From JBDSYA01 sp039925865 (lineage in GTDB: Bacteria > Bacteroidota > Ignavibacteria > Tepidaquicellales > Tepidaquicellaceae), in contig JBDSYA010000248.1 of assembly GCA_039925865.1 (NCBI GenBank), forward strand, positions 1 through 21,042: a stretch of DNA of 21,042 nucleotides, given 5' to 3'. Of this stretch, positions 7,704-15,628 are shown piece after piece. The notes under the pieces were generated by a model, which ran no database searches, was not told the origin of the DNA, and saw only the letters and a list, made by a program, of their open reading frames with translations. The translations under genes were made by a program, and so were the position numbers. The stretch's first letter is position 1; the number at the start of each line of letters is the position of its first letter.

Positions 7704-9170
7704 TTATTTCAGCCCATAGTTTGGAGCTTCTTTTGTTATCTTTACATCGTGTGGATGGGATTCCTTCAGCCCTGCATTTGTTATCCTTACAAACTTTGTT
7801 TTCGTTTTCATTTCACTGATATTTTTTGCACCGCAATAACCCATTGATGCACGGAGCCCGCCAAGTATTTGATAAATAGTATCACTGACATTTCCTTTAT
7901 AAGGTACAATTCCTTCGATACCTTCCGGCACTAGCTTATCTAAATCATCTTCCACGTCCTGAAAATATCTGTCGCTGCTTCCCTTCTTCATTGCGTCGAG
8001 TGAGCCCATGCCTCTATAAACTTTAAAACTTCTTCCTTCATATAAAACTTTTTCGCCGGGAGCTTCTTCAGTTCCGGCAAACATTCCTCCGAGCATTACA
8101 GCATCAGCTCCGCCCGCTATGGCTTTAGGAACATCCCCGGTTTGTTTTATACCTCCGTCTGAAATAACAGAAATTTTATATTTGGAAGCAATTGCTGCAC
8201 AATCAATTACTGACGTAACCTGCGGCACACCTACTCCTGCTATTATCCTGGTGGTACAGATGGAACCCGCTCCAATACCCACTTTTATACAATCCGCACC
8301 AGCATTTATCAGATCATAAGTTGCTTCCGCAGTTGCAACATTCCCGGCAATTATTTCAATATCAAAATCATTTTTTAATTTTTTCACCATATTAATAACA
8401 CCGAGTGAATGACCATGTGCAGTATCTACTACTATTACATCAACATCAGCCTTCACAAGCTCGCTTACTCTTTCAATAGTATCTTCCGCAATTCCAACAG
8501 CTGCACCCACTCTCAGCCTGCCAAATTTATCTTTACATGCATTTGGAAATTTTTTCCTCTTCTGAATATCTTTAAAAGTTATAAGCCCTTTAAGCCTGCC
8601 ATGCTTATCAACTACAGGAAGTTTTTCAATTTTATATTTCTGTAATATCACTTCAGCTTTTTCAAGATCAGTTCCCACCGGAGCAATTACCAGATTTTCT
8701 TTTGTCATGATATCAGACACAAGCTGCGTTTCGTCAGGTTCGAATCTCAGATCCCTGTTTGTAAGAATTCCTATAAGTTTGTTATCGGAATTTATTATCG
8801 GTATACCGGAAATTTTATATTGCTGCATAAGTAACAGGGCATCCTTAATAGTTTTGTCAGATGTGAGAGTGACCGGATCCATAATCATTCCGCTCTCGCT
8901 GCGTTTTACTTTATCTACTTCCGATGCCTGTGAGAGTATATTCATGTTCTTATGAATAATTCCCATTCCACCTTCACGAGCAACTGCAATTGCCATCTCA
9001 CTTTCTGTGACAGTGTCCATAGCTGCCGATAAGATCGGTATATTAAGCTCTATATTTTTTGTTAATCTTGTTTTAAGAATTACATCGCGGGGAAGTACTC
9101 TGGACTTATTTGGTATTAGCAATACATCATCAAAAGTTATTGCGGTTTCAATAATCTTTTCAGATTTCAT
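7704..9170 (-). CDS. guaB: IMP dehydrogenase GuaB
   Basis: 488 aa, the standard length. A TIM barrel (FDDVLLIP at about 13-20) is interrupted by a tandem CBS pair (about 95-205). The catalytic loop [11 protein letters not shown] places the nucleophile at C305. The IMP-phosphate segment ISDGGI (336-341), the RGMGSLDAM segment (386-394) and the flap with the R401-Y402 dyad are all present. It oxidises IMP to XMP with NAD+, the committed step of GMP synthesis, in the cytoplasm. The CBS domains usually carry allosteric purine-nucleotide sites. The ATG is one base after the stop of the upstream M23 peptidase gene, so it is very probably co-transcribed and perhaps translationally coupled with that gene. 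No separate promoter is needed, though one inside the peptidase gene cannot be excluded. Confidence 0.97.
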   Translation of the reverse strand: MKSEKIIETAITFDDVLLIPNKSRVLPRDVILKTRLTKNIELNIPILSAAMDTVTESEMAIAVAREGGMGIIHKNMNILSQASEVDKVKRSESGMIMDPVTLTSDKTIKDALLLMQQYKISGIPIINSDNKLIGILTNRDLRFEPDETQLVSDIMTKENLVIAPVGTDLEKAEVILQKYKIEKLPVVDKHGRLKGLITFKDIQKRKKFPNACKDKFGRLRVGAAVGIAEDTIERVSELVKADVDVIVVDTAHGHSLGVINMVKKLKNDFDIEIIAGNVATAEATYDLINAGADCIKVGIGAGSICTTRIIAGVGVPQVTSVIDCAAIASKYKISVISDGGIKQTGDVPKAIAGGADAVMLGGMFAGTEEAPGEKVLYEGRSFKVYRGMGSLDAMKKGSSDRYFQDVEDDLDKLVPEGIEGIVPYKGNVSDTIYQILGGLRASMGYCGAKNISEMKTKTKFVRITNAGLKESHPHDVKITKEAPNYGLK

Positions 9171-9171
9171 A

Positions 9172-10029
9172 TCAGGGTATAAGTTTAGCTTTTAGCAAAT
9201 CATTATAAATGTTTTCCGGTCTTATTTCCCCGTCGAAAGAACGCACATACATTATATGCAGATGTGTCGGGGAACGGGAAGGATAAGCATTTTTTCCTGT
9301 CCTGCCCATTGTACCAAGTGATGTACCCGGCTTCACAAATTCACCGACATTTACATTGACTTCTTTTAAATGAGCGTAATAAAAAAACCCGTTTGAATAA
9401 TTATCATAAACATACACAATATTTCCGCCTCTTATATCAGTCATTGACGGATCCCAGTTTTTTCTTGTTTCAATCACTATTCCTCCGCTCATAGAAAGTA
9501 TTTCAACGAGCTCACCTTTACCATCGTCGATGCAATCCTGATTCCTGTCATCAATAAAAATATCATGTGCTGGATGTCCTCCCGAATTTTTATCAAAAAA
9601 ATCAAATCCGGCAGCAATATATCCGCTTCCATGTGAACCTCCTATCGCTCCCGGTGAGTAACCTTTAACAGGAAACACCCATTCGTCATCAGTATATTTT
9701 ATTATTTTTTTTGCTTTTACACGTCCCTCCATAAAATCCCAAAGATTATTAGTTAATGTATTCATTGAGTCGACAGCATCTGATCTTGGAATTCTTGCTT
9801 CTCTTACACTCATCATCAGCGGAAGCCACCGCTCAGCTACGACCGGCCTTACTATGTAAAAGTTTTCATCTGCCTGGAGATCATTCAGCTTCTGTACAAT
9901 TGAAATGAGCGAAACAACAACTTTTTTCTTCTTTGGTTTTTTAGGTTTTTTGTCTTCTGCAAAAGAAAAACTAACACAAATGAAATTAAGTAATATTAAA
10001 AATAATAATATAGATTTTTTAATTTTCAA
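9172..10029 (-). CDS. Secreted M23-family metallopeptidase, copy 2
   Basis: 285 aa from a TTG at 10029, three bases after the previous stop. A signal peptide (MKIKKSILLFLILLNFICVSFSFAED) is followed by a lysine/proline-rich stretch (about 27-36), an alpha-helical region, and an M23/LytM domain from about 110. Expected zinc ligands are H152 and D156 (GHPAHD) and H258 in the HLH motif; H220 (YYAHL) and H256 fit the catalytic histidines. The family cleaves peptidoglycan cross-bridges or stem peptides. An acidic segment DRNQDCIDD (161-169) follows the first zinc motif directly and recurs unchanged in the neighbouring paralogue. All catalytic residues appear intact, so it is probably active rather than an EnvC-like activator. 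It probably acts in the periplasm or at the outer surface. It sits between its paralogue and guaB in one operon. Confidence 0.88.
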   Translation of the reverse strand: MKIKKSILLFLILLNFICVSFSFAEDKKPKKPKKKKVVVSLISIVQKLNDLQADENFYIVRPVVAERWLPLMMSVREARIPRSDAVDSMNTLTNNLWDFMEGRVKAKKIIKYTDDEWVFPVKGYSPGAIGGSHGSGYIAAGFDFFDKNSGGHPAHDIFIDDRNQDCIDDGKGELVEILSMSGGIVIETRKNWDPSMTDIRGGNIVYVYDNYSNGFFYYAHLKEVNVNVGEFVKPGTSLGTMGRTGKNAYPSRSPTHLHIMYVRSFDGEIRPENIYNDLLKAKLIP

Positions 10030-10032
10030 AAA

Positions 10033-10785
10033 TTAATTTATCAGTTTTGCACCTAAAAGATCTTTGTAAATATTGTCGGGCTTTATATCACCTTCGTTGA
10101 TAAGGAAAAATGAAATATGAAGATGAGTAGGCGATCTTTTTTTATGAGCATTCAAACCCGATCTTCCGACTTCTCCGATCTTATCACCGGCTTTTACAAT
10201 GTCCCCTATATGTATGTCGACAGTATTATTGTGTGCATAATAAAATAAGGCATTTGAAAAGGTATCATAAATAATGATAAATTTCCCGCCCCTTAATTCA
10301 CTTCCTTCTTGCCATTCTTTTGTGAGAGAAACAACAACACCGCTGCTCATTGATAATACGTCTACCGGTGAATTAGTATTATCATCAATACAATCCTGAT
10401 TCCTGTCAAAGATAAAAATATCATGAGCGGGATGTCCTCCGTGTTTGTTACCGTCAAAAAAATTATATCCGTCCGTAATATATCCGCTGCCATTCGTGCC
10501 ACCGATTGCTTCATTTCCATAACCTCTCAGAGGAAAAACCCAATCATTATCCTTTGTTTCAGCCCCCCCGTTATCAATGAAATATTTATTGATTTTTGGG
10601 ATTAGCTCATTGATCCTGATTACAGCTCCATCTTTTGAGATATCACCATCTCTGATATGCAAATAAAGTGAATTGAATTCTTCACATGGATCATCTGTAA
10701 TTTTTGTTGCAGAAGAAATTCCATCATTACAATACCAACACTGTATTAAAATAAAAAGAACTTTTATAAATAAAATTTTATGCAT
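10033..10785 (-). CDS. Secreted M23-family metallopeptidase, copy 1
   Basis: 250 aa using the ATG at 10785, seven bases after the preceding stop. A longer reading frame reaches an ATG at 10818, but that overlaps the lipoprotein gene by 26 bp and puts charged residues before the signal peptide, so I prefer MHKILFIKVLFILIQCW. With this numbering the M23 motifs are H118-P-A-H-D122 and H221-L-H223, with H185 (YYAHN) between them. It matches copy 2 along the whole mature domain, including the openings DxWVFP, AIGG and GSGYI, the DRNQDCIDD insert (127-135) and the final DLL-AKLI. The two clearly arose by tandem duplication followed by long divergence. It lacks the lysine/proline linker of copy 2. 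Probable peptidoglycan hydrolase; a role on another protein substrate is possible. Confidence 0.87.
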   Translation of the reverse strand: MHKILFIKVLFILIQCWYCNDGISSATKITDDPCEEFNSLYLHIRDGDISKDGAVIRINELIPKINKYFIDNGGAETKDNDWVFPLRGYGNEAIGGTNGSGYITDGYNFFDGNKHGGHPAHDIFIFDRNQDCIDDNTNSPVDVLSMSSGVVVSLTKEWQEGSELRGGKFIIIYDTFSNALFYYAHNNTVDIHIGDIVKAGDKIGEVGRSGLNAHKKRSPTHLHISFFLINEGDIKPDNIYKDLLGAKLIN

Positions 10786-10792
10786 TCGTATT

Positions 10793-11227
10793 TTAATTAT
10801 CAACGATCTCAATCTCATTTGTCACAATTACCGTACCGTCCGGCTTAAGTGCGCTCACCTTATATTTCCCGGCTTTTTTAAAATTAACATCTTCAAAGTA
10901 TACATAATCCATATCCGCCTTCGTGTCAAATGGAAAAGTTTCGACAACCTCACCCGACTTAATATCAGTCACATTAATATTTACTGATTCAACACCAAGT
11001 TTTTTCTTGGTTGGTCTAATATCGACCATTACAGTTAATCTGCCGGGCGAATATTTTGTACTCTTTCCTTCACACTCGTCTGAGTTTAATACATATTTTT
11101 CACAAAAATAAAGTTTACTGGCATCTCCGCCCGATGAAAGCTCACTCAGTTTACTGCAGCTGAGCATTACCATAACTAATATTAGTAATGCAAAAAAAGA
11201 TCTGATGTAACTCCCGTAATTATTCAT
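10793..11227 (-). CDS. Small lipoprotein of unknown function, beta-rich
   Basis: 144 aa. The N-terminus (MNNYGSYIRSFFALLILVMVMLSCSK) is a type II signal peptide with a reasonable lipobox ending at C24. The mature part is about 120 aa, mostly predicted beta strand, and looks like an Ig/fibronectin-type fold near the end (AGKYKVSALKPDGTVIVTNEIEI). Two further cysteines (C42, C52) could form a disulfide. I do not recognise the family. It lies 37 bp after the HerA-like ATPase gene and 7 bp before the first M23 peptidase, so it is probably envelope-localised and co-expressed with the peptidases. An accessory or anchoring role is a guess from context only. Confidence 0.75.
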   Translation of the reverse strand: MNNYGSYIRSFFALLILVMVMLSCSKLSELSSGGDASKLYFCEKYVLNSDECEGKSTKYSPGRLTVMVDIRPTKKKLGVESVNINVTDIKSGEVVETFPFDTKADMDYVYFEDVNFKKAGKYKVSALKPDGTVIVTNEIEIVDN

Positions 11228-11264
11228 AATTTAATTTTATTTAATTTAAGAAAAATATTTTATG

Positions 11265-12839
11265 CTAAAACCAGCTTGTCTTCTTTCTTCGGGTGCCTGA
11301 GCTTCCGCCTATTCCCAGCACGCCTAAAAGTCCGCGTGTCAATTCTCTCGCGATGGTCCTTCCAACCTGCCTGGCTGTAGTGCTCGTCAGAACTTTCTCG
11401 ACTGTGCTTTTTTCCTGTTTAACATTACCGGAATTTTTTGCCTGATCATCAGCAGTTTCATTCTTTTCTTCGATCTCTTTCGCTTCTTTTAATTTATTTG
11501 TCAAAATTTCGTAAGCGCTTTCCCTGTCAATTGTATCATTGTATTTTTTAATCAGTACCGATTTACTTACAAGCGCAACTATTTCATCCTGTGAAAGTAT
11601 ATCCATTCTTGATGATGGCGGACAAAGTAAAGTTGCTGCAAGTGGCGTAGGAGTTCCGTTCTCACTTAGTACCGTAACTGCAGCTTCTCCGATACCGAGT
11701 GAAGTAATAAGATCTTCAAGATTGTAAAAATCAGACATCGGATAATTCTGAGCGATAAGCTTAATCATTTTTCTGTCTTTGGCTGTAAATGCTCTCAATG
11801 AATGCTGTACTTTCATCCCCAGCTGACTAAGTACTGAATCAGGGATGTCTGTAGGATTCTGCGTACAGAAAAATATTCCAACTCCTTTTGAGCGTATTAA
11901 TTTGATTATAGTTTCGATCTGTTCAAGCAAAGCTTTTGATGCTTCCTGAAAAAATAAATGTGCTTCATCAATAAATATTATAAGCTTTGGCTGATCTGCA
12001 TCTCCTACTTCTTCAAAGTTATTGTAAATTTCAACCAGCATACAAAGTAAAAATGTTGAAAACAATTTTGGTTTGCTTTGTATGTCTGTTAACCTGATAA
12101 TTGAAATTACTCCTTTTCCTTCGTAATCAATTTTTAAAAGATCTTCAACTTCAAAAGAGGTTTCACCGAAAAACATATCTGCATTCTGCTGTTCCAGCTC
12201 TATCACTTTTCTTAAGATCGTCCCTGTGGATGTCGTGGAAATTTTACCGTAATTTGATTCGATCTCTTTTTTCCCTTCATCAGAAATATATTGCAGCATC
12301 TTCTTAAAATCTTTCAGATCAAGCAATGGCAACCCATTATCATCGCAATACTTAAATATAAGAGACACGAGCCCGGACTGAGTTTCATTAAGCTCAAGCA
12401 TTTTTGAAAATAATACCGGCCCGAATTCTGATACAGTTGCTCTTAATCTAACTCCTTTTTCATTTGAAATTGTCAGAAGTTCAACAGGAAATCCCGAAGG
12501 AGAAAATTTCACACCAATTCTTTCAGAACGTTCTTCGATCTTTGGATTTGTAATTCCGGGCATTGCCAGCCCGCTGAGATCACCTTTAATATCCATCATA
12601 AGGACAGGAATTGATTTTGACGAAAGCCCCTCTGCTATTATCTGAAGTGTTTTTGTTTTGCCCGTACCTGTAGCGCCGGCAATGAGCCCGTGCCTGTTCA
12701 TGGTTTTTACAGGAAGCTTTATGTGAACTCCCGGCAAATATTCAGATTTAAATATCGCAGTGCCTAAAAGTATAGATTCACCTTTAAAAGTATATCCATC
12801 TTTAATTGAGCTGACAAATTTATCTTTTTCTTCTGTCAA
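11265..12839 (-). CDS. HerA-like ATPase of the DUF853/YjgR family
   Basis: 524 aa from a TTG at 12839. An N-terminal beta segment (ILLGTAIFKSEYLPGVHIKLPVKTMNRHGLIAG) leads into Walker A G55-ATGTGKT62. MMDIKGDLSGLAMPG (81-95) follows and is very characteristic of this family. Walker B is LIIFIDEAHLFF (286-297), and GIFFCTQNPTDIPDSVLSQLG (321-341) matches the sensor region. The C-terminus has a charged linker (about 455-485) and a basic end (GGSSGTRRKKTSWF). HerA-like ATPases are hexameric motors related to FtsK/VirB4; the cellular role of the YjgR branch is poorly defined. No nuclease partner such as NurA or Mre11 is adjacent, so archaeal-type end resection is not supported. It is the first gene of the run ending in guaB. 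Family assignment is firm, function open. Confidence 0.92.
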   Translation of the reverse strand: MTEEKDKFVSSIKDGYTFKGESILLGTAIFKSEYLPGVHIKLPVKTMNRHGLIAGATGTGKTKTLQIIAEGLSSKSIPVLMMDIKGDLSGLAMPGITNPKIEERSERIGVKFSPSGFPVELLTISNEKGVRLRATVSEFGPVLFSKMLELNETQSGLVSLIFKYCDDNGLPLLDLKDFKKMLQYISDEGKKEIESNYGKISTTSTGTILRKVIELEQQNADMFFGETSFEVEDLLKIDYEGKGVISIIRLTDIQSKPKLFSTFLLCMLVEIYNNFEEVGDADQPKLIIFIDEAHLFFQEASKALLEQIETIIKLIRSKGVGIFFCTQNPTDIPDSVLSQLGMKVQHSLRAFTAKDRKMIKLIAQNYPMSDFYNLEDLITSLGIGEAAVTVLSENGTPTPLAATLLCPPSSRMDILSQDEIVALVSKSVLIKKYNDTIDRESAYEILTNKLKEAKEIEEKNETADDQAKNSGNVKQEKSTVEKVLTSTTARQVGRTIARELTRGLLGVLGIGGSSGTRRKKTSWF

Positions 12840-12853
12840 AATCCGAATGATTG

Positions 12854-12882
12854 ATTTTAAATTGTTTTTGAATTGATTGCAA
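12854..12882 (-). promoter_or_regulatory. Possible promoter of the HerA-like/M23/guaB operon
   Basis: On the minus strand TTGCAA (12877-12882) and TAAAAT (12854-12859) are 17 bp apart. Transcription would begin within about ten bases of the TTG start, giving an almost leaderless message. The AT-rich context makes chance matches likely. Confidence 0.33.
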
Positions 12883-12930
12883 CATAGTCATTTAATTTTT
12901 TTAATTAAATTATAAAATGAACATATTTAT

Positions 12931-12967
12931 AAAAAAACCCCGAAGGAAATTTTCCTTTGAGGTTTTA
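12931..12967 (-). terminator. Intrinsic terminator after the T9SS cargo genes
   Basis: On the minus strand ACCUCAAAGGAA pairs with UUCCUUCGGGGU (11 of 12 positions, one mismatch, one G-U) and is followed by seven U. It lies about 90 bp beyond the stop of the Omp28-like gene and insulates the downstream HerA-like operon. Confidence 0.82.
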
Positions 12968-13056
12968 TTATACTTTATTTAAAAATTTTACAGGCTTAAC
13001 GTTTTGAACTCATAAAATTTTTTCCGATCTATTATTATTCTGACAAATATTTATTT

Positions 13057-14139
13057 CTATTTGATAAGGATCATTCTTTTCGTCTCTTTAAAATCTGTTG
13101 TTTTAAGCTGGTAAAAATAAACTCCGCTTGATAATGCTGATCCGTCAATGCTTACGTTGTATGAACCTTTTTGAAGATAACCATTAACATAGGTTGCAAC
13201 TTCTTTACCGAGCATATTAAAAACTTTAAAACTGACATTCCCATTTACAGGTACAGTAAATTTAATATTTGTTTCCGGGTTAAATGGATTTGGATAATTC
13301 TGAGAAAGCGAATAACTATCAATATTCTCAGGATCATTTCCTGTTATTCCCAAAGTTCCCGAGACACTTTCTTTAATAGCTTGTTCTACAGTTGCGGCGG
13401 CAAGAGGTGAATTTACTTTATATACAAAAGCGACAACTTCGCAATTTTGAGCATTCCAGCCGGTATTGATGGATGTAAACATACTCTTTGAAAATACTTC
13501 ATTGGCATTCCATGTATTTCCGGTATTAAGTTCTTCTCCTGTTGCACTGTTCACCATATTTCTCACTACATTTTTATGAACATAATCAGGAATAACTCCG
13601 GCTGTACCGCACTGTGCATAAACTGCTTGCGGGTAAATAAGATTATTCTCCAGTATGACAAAATTTATTTTATACTGGCCGGTAAGGTTTTCCAATGCAG
13701 TTGCATTGATAGTCAGATCTAAATTACGCGAAGCTGCATTATACGACTTAGATACAACTGAGACATTTATTTTTGTTTCGGATGAAGAAACATATCTGTT
13801 TTGAACAGCAGAGATCCATTGTGAATAATCCGAATTGCTTACTGTAGTATTTCTGTCAATAACTGCTGTAGGTGTTGCACTTAGATTCAGTAAGCTGATA
13901 ATTTGATTTCCGTTGAAAACTTTCCACGGATCGTTGCTGAATGCATGATATGAAAGTACTATCGTCTGAGGATATTGCGAGTTGATTGTGTTAAGCGTCT
14001 GATGTCCGCATGGACAATTGCCGCACCATGTGCCGGTAATATATTCTATTAAAACATTTCTTGGTGAAGCCTGCAAATTCACTGACATGGCTGTGAGAAG
14101 GGTAATAGTTATAATGAACATCCCAAATAAATTTTTCAT
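13057..14139 (-). CDS. T9SS-secreted Omp28-related, thioredoxin-fold protein
   Basis: 360 aa with three parts. A signal peptide covers about 1-24. An Omp28-like thioredoxin-fold domain follows, with TWCGNCPCG (C39-G-N-C42, plus C44) and a probable cis-proline in SATPTAV (P90). A type IX sorting domain lies at about 276-360 (NYPNPFNPETNIKF, ending KRMILIK). The domain order implies export by Sec and then transfer across the outer membrane by T9SS, with the C-terminal domain cleaved. The CxxC pair makes a thiol-disulfide or protein-folding role possible, but Omp28-family function is not well established. It follows the Ycf48-like gene by 195 bp, so it may be transcribed separately, and a strong terminator lies downstream. 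An AGAGAG element before the ATG is a weak ribosome site. Confidence 0.87.
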   Translation of the reverse strand: MKNLFGMFIITITLLTAMSVNLQASPRNVLIEYITGTWCGNCPCGHQTLNTINSQYPQTIVLSYHAFSNDPWKVFNGNQIISLLNLSATPTAVIDRNTTVSNSDYSQWISAVQNRYVSSSETKINVSVVSKSYNAASRNLDLTINATALENLTGQYKINFVILENNLIYPQAVYAQCGTAGVIPDYVHKNVVRNMVNSATGEELNTGNTWNANEVFSKSMFTSINTGWNAQNCEVVAFVYKVNSPLAAATVEQAIKESVSGTLGITGNDPENIDSYSLSQNYPNPFNPETNIKFTVPVNGNVSFKVFNMLGKEVATYVNGYLQKGSYNVSIDGSALSSGVYFYQLKTTDFKETKRMILIK

Positions 14140-14334
14140 AATGCTCTCTGTAATTTATATTGTTATTAAATTAAGTTAATGTAAAAATATTTACGAATAA
14201 AAACTTAAATTGTATTTATTAAATGCAAAAAATTTTTACTTCGCTTTCTCTGCTATTATAATGATCTCTTGTGAGGTGTCCGGTTAATGATACTAAAGTT
14301 AAAGTTTAATTTGTTTTAATTGAAATAACTAGGA
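14140..14334. other. 195-bp intergenic region, nothing firm
   Basis: AT-rich spacer between the Ycf48-like and Omp28-like genes. It has one GC-richer patch (about 14270-14284) and a TTAAGTTAA at 14171-14179. I see no terminator with a U tract, no tRNA and no convincing promoter. Confidence 0.4.
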
Positions 14335-15594
14335 CTACTTCAATAGCATCATTTTTTTTACCAGTGAAAATTTTTCCGTATCCCCCGAAGGGGTGGACAA
14401 CCATAATCTATAAAAATAAATGCCACTCGATAAATTGTTCCCGTCAAAATCAATCGAATAAATTCCCTGAAATTGTTTTTCATCAACTAAGCTGGAGACT
14501 TCATTTCCCAGCACATCATATATTTTCAATGATACATTATATGTGTTATCCAGTTCGTAATCGATCCGGGTTAACGGATTGAAGGGATTGGGATTATTCT
14601 GATGTAAGAAAAATTTTTGCGGAACGTTAGCAGAAACTTTACCTATACCGATCGGAACACCCTGACCTCCGCCATTTACTGTTCTCAGTATCAGGCCATT
14701 ATATCCCACAACAAAACCCGAATCTCTATTAATAAAGAAAACCGAATAAAGTCCTGTTGGAGTTGTTGAGTTTAATGAATCCCAGTTAATGCCACCGTTC
14801 GTTGTTCGTAATATATATCCGGCATCACCTGCCTGCCAGCCGTAATTACTATCAACAAATTTCATTGAGTTGATCGTAAATCCTAATGTGAGATATTTTT
14901 CCTCAGTCCAGTTAATACCTGCATTTGTAGTCCTCATAAACATACCGCAGCATCCTGATACCCAGCCGGTATTCTCATCGGCAAAATCCAGAGTAACAAG
15001 TGGATTGGGCATTTTGAAATCAGTCGAGTCCCATGTAGCGCCTGCGTTTGTTGACTTAAGTATCTTACTGTTTGTTCCGGAAACTATTATCACATCCTTG
15101 CTTAAAATTTTCAATGAATGAAAAATCTCCGAAGAGTTGGTCATTAATACATTATTCCAGTTAATACCTGCATTTGAAGTTTTCAGTATTGTGCCGTTAT
15201 TACCGGCAATATATCCGGTATTCTCATCGGCAAAACTTATCTGATTCAGAGAAACATTTACATTTGAATTTACTGAAAACCAATTAGCACCTGCATCATT
15301 TGTCTTTAATAGTTTTCCATTTTCACCGCACATCCAGCCGGTATTTGTATTATTAAAATAAACAGATTTAAGATTGCCTGAAATATATTCTGAAGTCCAA
15401 TTGTTACCACTGTCAGTGGTTTTTAAAACCACTTCAAAGCCGCTTATCCAGCCGGTTGTATTGTTTATGAAAAAAATTGAATTAAGACGCGAAGTTGTAC
15501 CGGATTGAATACGCTGCCATTGTGAATAAGAATTATTTGCAATAATAAAGAAGCAAACAATACATAAGAAGTATTTAATAAGTCTTTGATGCAT
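14335..15594 (-). CDS. T9SS-secreted Ycf48-like seven-repeat beta-propeller protein
   Basis: 419 aa: signal peptide (about 1-25), seven repeats, and a T9SS type A sorting domain (about 328-419, NPNPFNPLTRIDY, ending KKMMLLK). Each repeat is about 41 aa with the pattern (A/V)D-x-N-x-G-(W/Y)-x-x-G-x-x-G-x-(I/L)-(L/M)-(K/R)-T-x-(N/D)-(A/G)-G-x-N-W. This is the BNR/Ycf48 (photosystem II assembly factor HCF136-like) repeat, and seven copies match a seven-bladed propeller. In this lineage such proteins are secreted surface proteins unrelated to photosynthesis; the ligand is unknown. Two blades are nearly identical in DNA to blades two units away (249-bp offset). The gene starts 34 bp after the SBBP-repeat gene and is probably co-transcribed with it. 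Confidence 0.9.
   Translation of the reverse strand: MHQRLIKYFLCIVCFFIIANNSYSQWQRIQSGTTSRLNSIFFINNTTGWISGFEVVLKTTDSGNNWTSEYISGNLKSVYFNNTNTGWMCGENGKLLKTNDAGANWFSVNSNVNVSLNQISFADENTGYIAGNNGTILKTSNAGINWNNVLMTNSSEIFHSLKILSKDVIIVSGTNSKILKSTNAGATWDSTDFKMPNPLVTLDFADENTGWVSGCCGMFMRTTNAGINWTEEKYLTLGFTINSMKFVDSNYGWQAGDAGYILRTTNGGINWDSLNSTTPTGLYSVFFINRDSGFVVGYNGLILRTVNGGGQGVPIGIGKVSANVPQKFFLHQNNPNPFNPLTRIDYELDNTYNVSLKIYDVLGNEVSSLVDEKQFQGIYSIDFDGNNLSSGIYFYRLWLSTPSGDTEKFSLVKKMMLLK
14908..15235. repeat. Paired DNA repeats at a 249-bp offset inside the propeller gene
   Basis: A 20-base sequence occurs identically at 14908-14927 and 15157-15176, and a 21-base sequence at 14966-14986 and 15215-15235. Both pairs are offset by exactly 249 bp, which is 83 codons or two propeller units. 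This suggests a fairly recent internal duplication or gene conversion. Confidence 0.85.
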
Positions 15595-15628
15595 TTCCTG
15601 AAGTGTTTTTTAAAAGATAAGTAATCGG

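Noticed and set aside
8119..9195. Plus-strand open frames opposite guaB
   Set aside because: They are antisense to a full-length conserved enzyme, and their composition is what the complement of guaB codons would give.
10786..10818. Upstream ATG at 10818 extending the first M23 peptidase by 11 residues
   Set aside because: It overlaps the lipoprotein gene by 26 bp and puts charged residues before the signal peptide; the ATG at 10785 leaves a normal 7-bp gap.
11265..12839. HerA-like gene as part of an anti-phage defence system
   Set aside because: No SIR2, nuclease or other defence partner is adjacent, and the sequence fits the housekeeping DUF853/YjgR branch.
14265..14300. GC-richer patch (TGAGGTGTCCGGTTAA) in an intergenic region, as a possible insertion-sequence end
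   Set aside because: No matching inverted end, target duplication or transposase is visible.
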